From positions 1 through 64,000 of the forward strand of contig NZ_JMHT01000006.1 in NCBI RefSeq assembly GCF_001905655.1: DNA of 64,000 bases. Direction: 5' to 3'. Numbering within the stretch: the stretch's first letter is position 1; every line of letters starts with the position of its first letter. Positions 61,817-64,000 of the stretch are shown piece by piece. The translations under genes and the position numbers were made by a program. The stretch is from Mycobacterium sp. ST-F2. GTDB taxonomy: Bacteria > Actinomycetota > Actinomycetes > Mycobacteriales > Mycobacteriaceae. The notes under the pieces are model-generated. The model saw only the letters and a program-made list of their open reading frames with translations, was not told where the DNA came from and did not search any database.

Positions 61817-62791
61817 TCAGTACCCGGGGCGGTGCGGCTTCAACGCGTTCGGCGGAATGGTGCCGAACTTGCCGGACTGGAAGTCCTCGAACGCCTCGAT
61901 GAGCTCCGACTTGGAGTTCATCACGAACGGGCCGTAGTGGAAGACCGGTTCCCGGATCGGCTGACCGCCGAGCAACAGCACCTCGAGCGCGGGCCGGTTG
62001 GAGTCCTGGCCCTCGTCGGCGGCGACGGTGATCCGGTCGCCCGGCCCCAGCACCGCCAACTGACCCTGGTGAATGGGATGGCCGACGGGTCCGACGCTGC
62101 CACGTCCGGACAGGATGTAGACGAGCGCGTTGAAGTTGCGGTTCCACGGCAGGTCGAGGCGTGCGCCGGGCGCAATCGTCGCGTGCGCCATGGTGATCGG
62201 CGTGTGAGTGCCGCCCGGGCCCTTGGCGTCGCCGATCTCGCCGGCGATGACGCGCACGAGCGCGCCACCGTCGTCCGACGACAACAGGGTGACGTCGGTG
62301 CCCTCGATGGCCTGGTACCTGGGGGCGGCGAACTTGTCCTTCTTGGGCAGGTTCACCCACAGCTGCAGGCCGTGGAACAGTCCGCCGCTCTCGACCAGTT
62401 CGGCCGGCGGCGTCTCGATGTGCAGGATGCCCGACCCGGCGGTCATCCACTGCGTGGCACCGTCGGTGATCAGACCGCCGCCACCATGGGAATCCTGGTG
62501 TGCGAAGCGGCCGTCGATCATGTAGGTCACCGTCTCGAACCCGCGGTGCGGGTGCCAGTCGGTGCCCCTCGGTTCACCGGGTTCGTACTCGACCTCACCC
62601 ATCTGGTCCAGGTGGACGAACGGGTCGAGGTCCGCCGGGCTGACCCCGGCGAAGGCTCGGACCACCGGGAAGCCCTCGCCCTCATAGCCACGAGGGCCGG
62701 TGGTGATGGACCGCACCGGGCGTTCTGTGTCACTCGGCGCAGCGGAAGCAATACGCGGCAAGCTGATCGTGTCAGCGGTGATAGCAGGCAT
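61817..62791 (-). CDS. Pirin family protein (second copy)
   Basis: 324 residues, longer than the pirin at 19 kb. The metal-binding motif DWHPHRGFETVTYMIDGRFAHQDSHGG and the later GSGILHIETP are conserved; FHGLQLWVNLPKKDKFAAPRYQAIEG is the inter-domain segment; the C-terminal extension FHYGPFVMNSKSELIEAFEDFQSGKFG is typical of the long pirin group. A 14-bp perfect palindrome lies just before its start. Confidence 0.9.
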   Translation of the reverse strand: MPAITADTISLPRIASAAPSDTERPVRSITTGPRGYEGEGFPVVRAFAGVSPADLDPFVHLDQMGEVEYEPGEPRGTDWHPHRGFETVTYMIDGRFAHQDSHGGGGLITDGATQWMTAGSGILHIETPPAELVESGGLFHGLQLWVNLPKKDKFAAPRYQAIEGTDVTLLSSDDGGALVRVIAGEIGDAKGPGGTHTPITMAHATIAPGARLDLPWNRNFNALVYILSGRGSVGPVGHPIHQGQLAVLGPGDRITVAADEGQDSNRPALEVLLLGGQPIREPVFHYGPFVMNSKSELIEAFEDFQSGKFGTIPPNALKPHRPGY

Positions 62792-62796
62792 GTCAC

Positions 62797-62818
62797 CTAT
62801 AACCGGACTGCAGTCCGA
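62797..62818 (-). promoter_or_regulatory. Palindromic operator and -10 of the pirin gene
   Basis: CGGACTGCAGTCCG (62805-62818) is a perfect 14-bp palindrome. On the minus strand it is followed by GGTTATAGGTGACATG, in which TTATAG/TATAGG can serve as -10 for a leaderless transcript beginning at the ATG. Binding there would block RNA polymerase. It looks like a TetR-type site. Confidence 0.5.
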
Positions 62819-62855
62819 TTAATTCCGGGTGCTATGCGCATCCGATAACCGCTGC

Positions 62856-64000
62856 TCAGCGTGTTGCCAACGCAGCGAGCGCCGCGCTGCGGGCGTCCGC
62901 CGACGACTCGGCCGCCAGCGCCGCTTCCGCGGCCGCCCGGCACTGCTCGAGCGTCACCCCGGCGAGCGCGGCGCCGACCGCACGCACCGCGGCAGCCGCC
63001 GTCGACAGGGACGTCACGCCCAATCCGACAAGCACACACGCCAGCGCCGGATCGGCCGCGGCCTCCCCGCACACCCCGACCGGCTTGCCCTGCTCGGCAC
63101 CCGCCTTGGCGGCCGTACCCACCAACGCCAGCACCGCCGGCTGCCACGGGTCGCTGAGCGTGGCCAGGTCGGCCGACATCCGGTCCGCCGCCATCGTGTA
63201 CTGCGTCAGATCGTTGGTGCCGATCGACAGAAAGTCGACGTGCCGCAGAATCCGATCCGCCAACAGCGCCGCGGCGGGCACCTCGATCATCACTCCGGGC
63301 GTCAGGCCGAACGACCGTACCTGTGCCGCAAAGGCTTTCGCTTCGGCGGGCGTCGCGATCATCGGGGCCATCACCCACGGACGCTGGCCGGTGGCGTCGG
63401 CCGCGGCCGCGATGGCCTGCAGTTGGCGGGTCAGCAGCTCCGGATTGCCCTGGGCGATGCGGATGCCTCGGACCCCGAGCGCCGGATTGGCCTCATCGGC
63501 GTGCCCGGCGAAGCGCAGCGGCTTGTCCGAACCCGCGTCGAGCGTGCGCACCACCACTTTCCGGTCCGGGAATGCGGCCAGCACGTCGCCGTAAATCTGC
63601 GCCTGCTCGTCGACAGTCGGTTCGAGATCGCGGTTCAGGAAGCACAATTCGGTGCGGAACAGACCGATGCCCTCCGCAGGCGTCTGCGCCGCCGCGTGCG
63701 CCGCGGCACCGTCCTGCACGTTGGCGAGCACCGCGACCTGATGTCCGTCAGCGGTGGCACCGGGGCCGCGCCAGCTGTCGGCGAGGTCGGCCTCACGGCG
63801 CGCACGGGCCACGGCAGTGGCGGCCGACGTCGCGTCGGGCTCGATCTCCACGGTGCCGTTGGTGCCGTCCACCAGCACCATCGTTCCGGACTGCACCTGC
63901 TCGAGTCCGGCGACCGCCACGACACACGGAATGCCCAGTTGCCGGGCGATGATCGCGGTGTGGCTGGTCGGCCCGCCCAGGCTGGTCACCAACGCCACCA
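62856..64000 (-). CDS. ptsI: PTS enzyme I (phosphoenolpyruvate-protein phosphotransferase), C-terminal part
   Basis: Partial: the visible frame runs off the right edge, so the N-terminus is missing. GGPTSHTAIIARQLGIPCVV holds the phospho-His. The PEP-binding barrel follows: GIGLFRTELCFLNRD, VVVRTLDAGSDKPLRFAG, NPALGVRGIRI, GVMIEVPAAALLADRILRHVDFLSIGTNDLTQYTMAADR and the catalytic Cys in PVGVCGEAAADP. Enzyme I starts the phosphate relay for sugar uptake. It is absent from M. tuberculosis but usual in fast-growing mycobacteria. Confidence 0.95.
   Translation of the reverse strand, partial: VALVTSLGGPTSHTAIIARQLGIPCVVAVAGLEQVQSGTMVLVDGTNGTVEIEPDATSAATAVARARREADLADSWRGPGATADGHQVAVLANVQDGAAAHAAAQTPAEGIGLFRTELCFLNRDLEPTVDEQAQIYGDVLAAFPDRKVVVRTLDAGSDKPLRFAGHADEANPALGVRGIRIAQGNPELLTRQLQAIAAAADATGQRPWVMAPMIATPAEAKAFAAQVRSFGLTPGVMIEVPAAALLADRILRHVDFLSIGTNDLTQYTMAADRMSADLATLSDPWQPAVLALVGTAAKAGAEQGKPVGVCGEAAADPALACVLVGLGVTSLSTAAAAVRAVGAALAGVTLEQCRAAAEAALAAESSADARSAALAALATR

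Overview
The window reads as chromosomal DNA of a fast-growing mycobacterium (Mycolicibacterium-type). It is high in GC and gene-dense. Most genes from about 7.9 kb to 62 kb have recognisable counterparts in the Mycobacterium tuberculosis Rv0144-Rv0185 block: TetR Rv0144, methyltransferase Rv0146, ALDH Rv0147, SDR Rv0148, quinone oxidoreductase Rv0149, ptpB, fadE2, pntAB, TetR Rv0158, adhE1, Rv0163, Rv0164, mce1R, fadD5, the complete mce1 operon, pirin, sigG, the Rv0183 lipase and Rv0184/Rv0185. A PTS enzyme I gene at the right edge fits an environmental rather than a tuberculous species.

Layout. (1) 1-7552 is an accessory island. It carries a Fic toxin with a small antitoxin, then a tightly overlapping six-gene operon (acyl-carrier-like protein, thymidylate-synthase-like protein, XRE regulator, ImmA/IrrE metallopeptidase carrying a chagasin-like inhibitor domain, papain-like peptidase, MazG-like protein). 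This operon converges on a gene of the DNA base hypermodification family (5-hydroxymethyluracil DNA kinase helical-domain type). The right end of the island coincides with a truncated Rv0185-type gene, so this looks like the insertion junction. (2) 7.9-14 kb: Rv0184-type gene, two hydrolases, sigG, an NDMA-dependent alcohol dehydrogenase and a DUF4349 lipoprotein. (3) 14-24 kb: an SDR, two large paralogous exported proteins with lysine/proline/alanine tails, a MarR/pirin pair and a phosphodiester glycosidase. (4) 24.4-39.2 kb, minus strand: the mce1 lipid-import operon (fadD5, yrbE1A/B, mce1A-F, four Mce-associated proteins), with its GntR regulator mce1R divergent from fadD5. (5) 40-44.8 kb: lipid-metabolism genes and TetR. 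(6) 45-48.3 kb: proton-translocating transhydrogenase pntA-pntB. (7) 48.4-53.8 kb: a hydrolase, a two-component system, a small secreted protein, and fadE2-ptpB. (8) 53.9-62.8 kb: DUF456, the Rv0149-Rv0144 block, a FUSC-type membrane protein and a second pirin. (9) The right edge is the C-terminal part of PTS enzyme I.

How the genes work together. The core region is dominated by lipid uptake and oxidation: Mce1 import, FadD5 activation, FadE enzymes, SDRs, alcohol and aldehyde dehydrogenases and a thioesterase, with local GntR and TetR regulators and clear palindromic operator candidates. The left island is the novel part. It appears to combine synthesis of a modified pyrimidine nucleotide, a carrier protein and a DNA-modification enzyme with an SOS/phage-type XRE-ImmA switch and a self-contained protease-inhibitor pair, which suggests a DNA-modification or anti-phage system. 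All functional statements are from reading the sequence; no database search was run.
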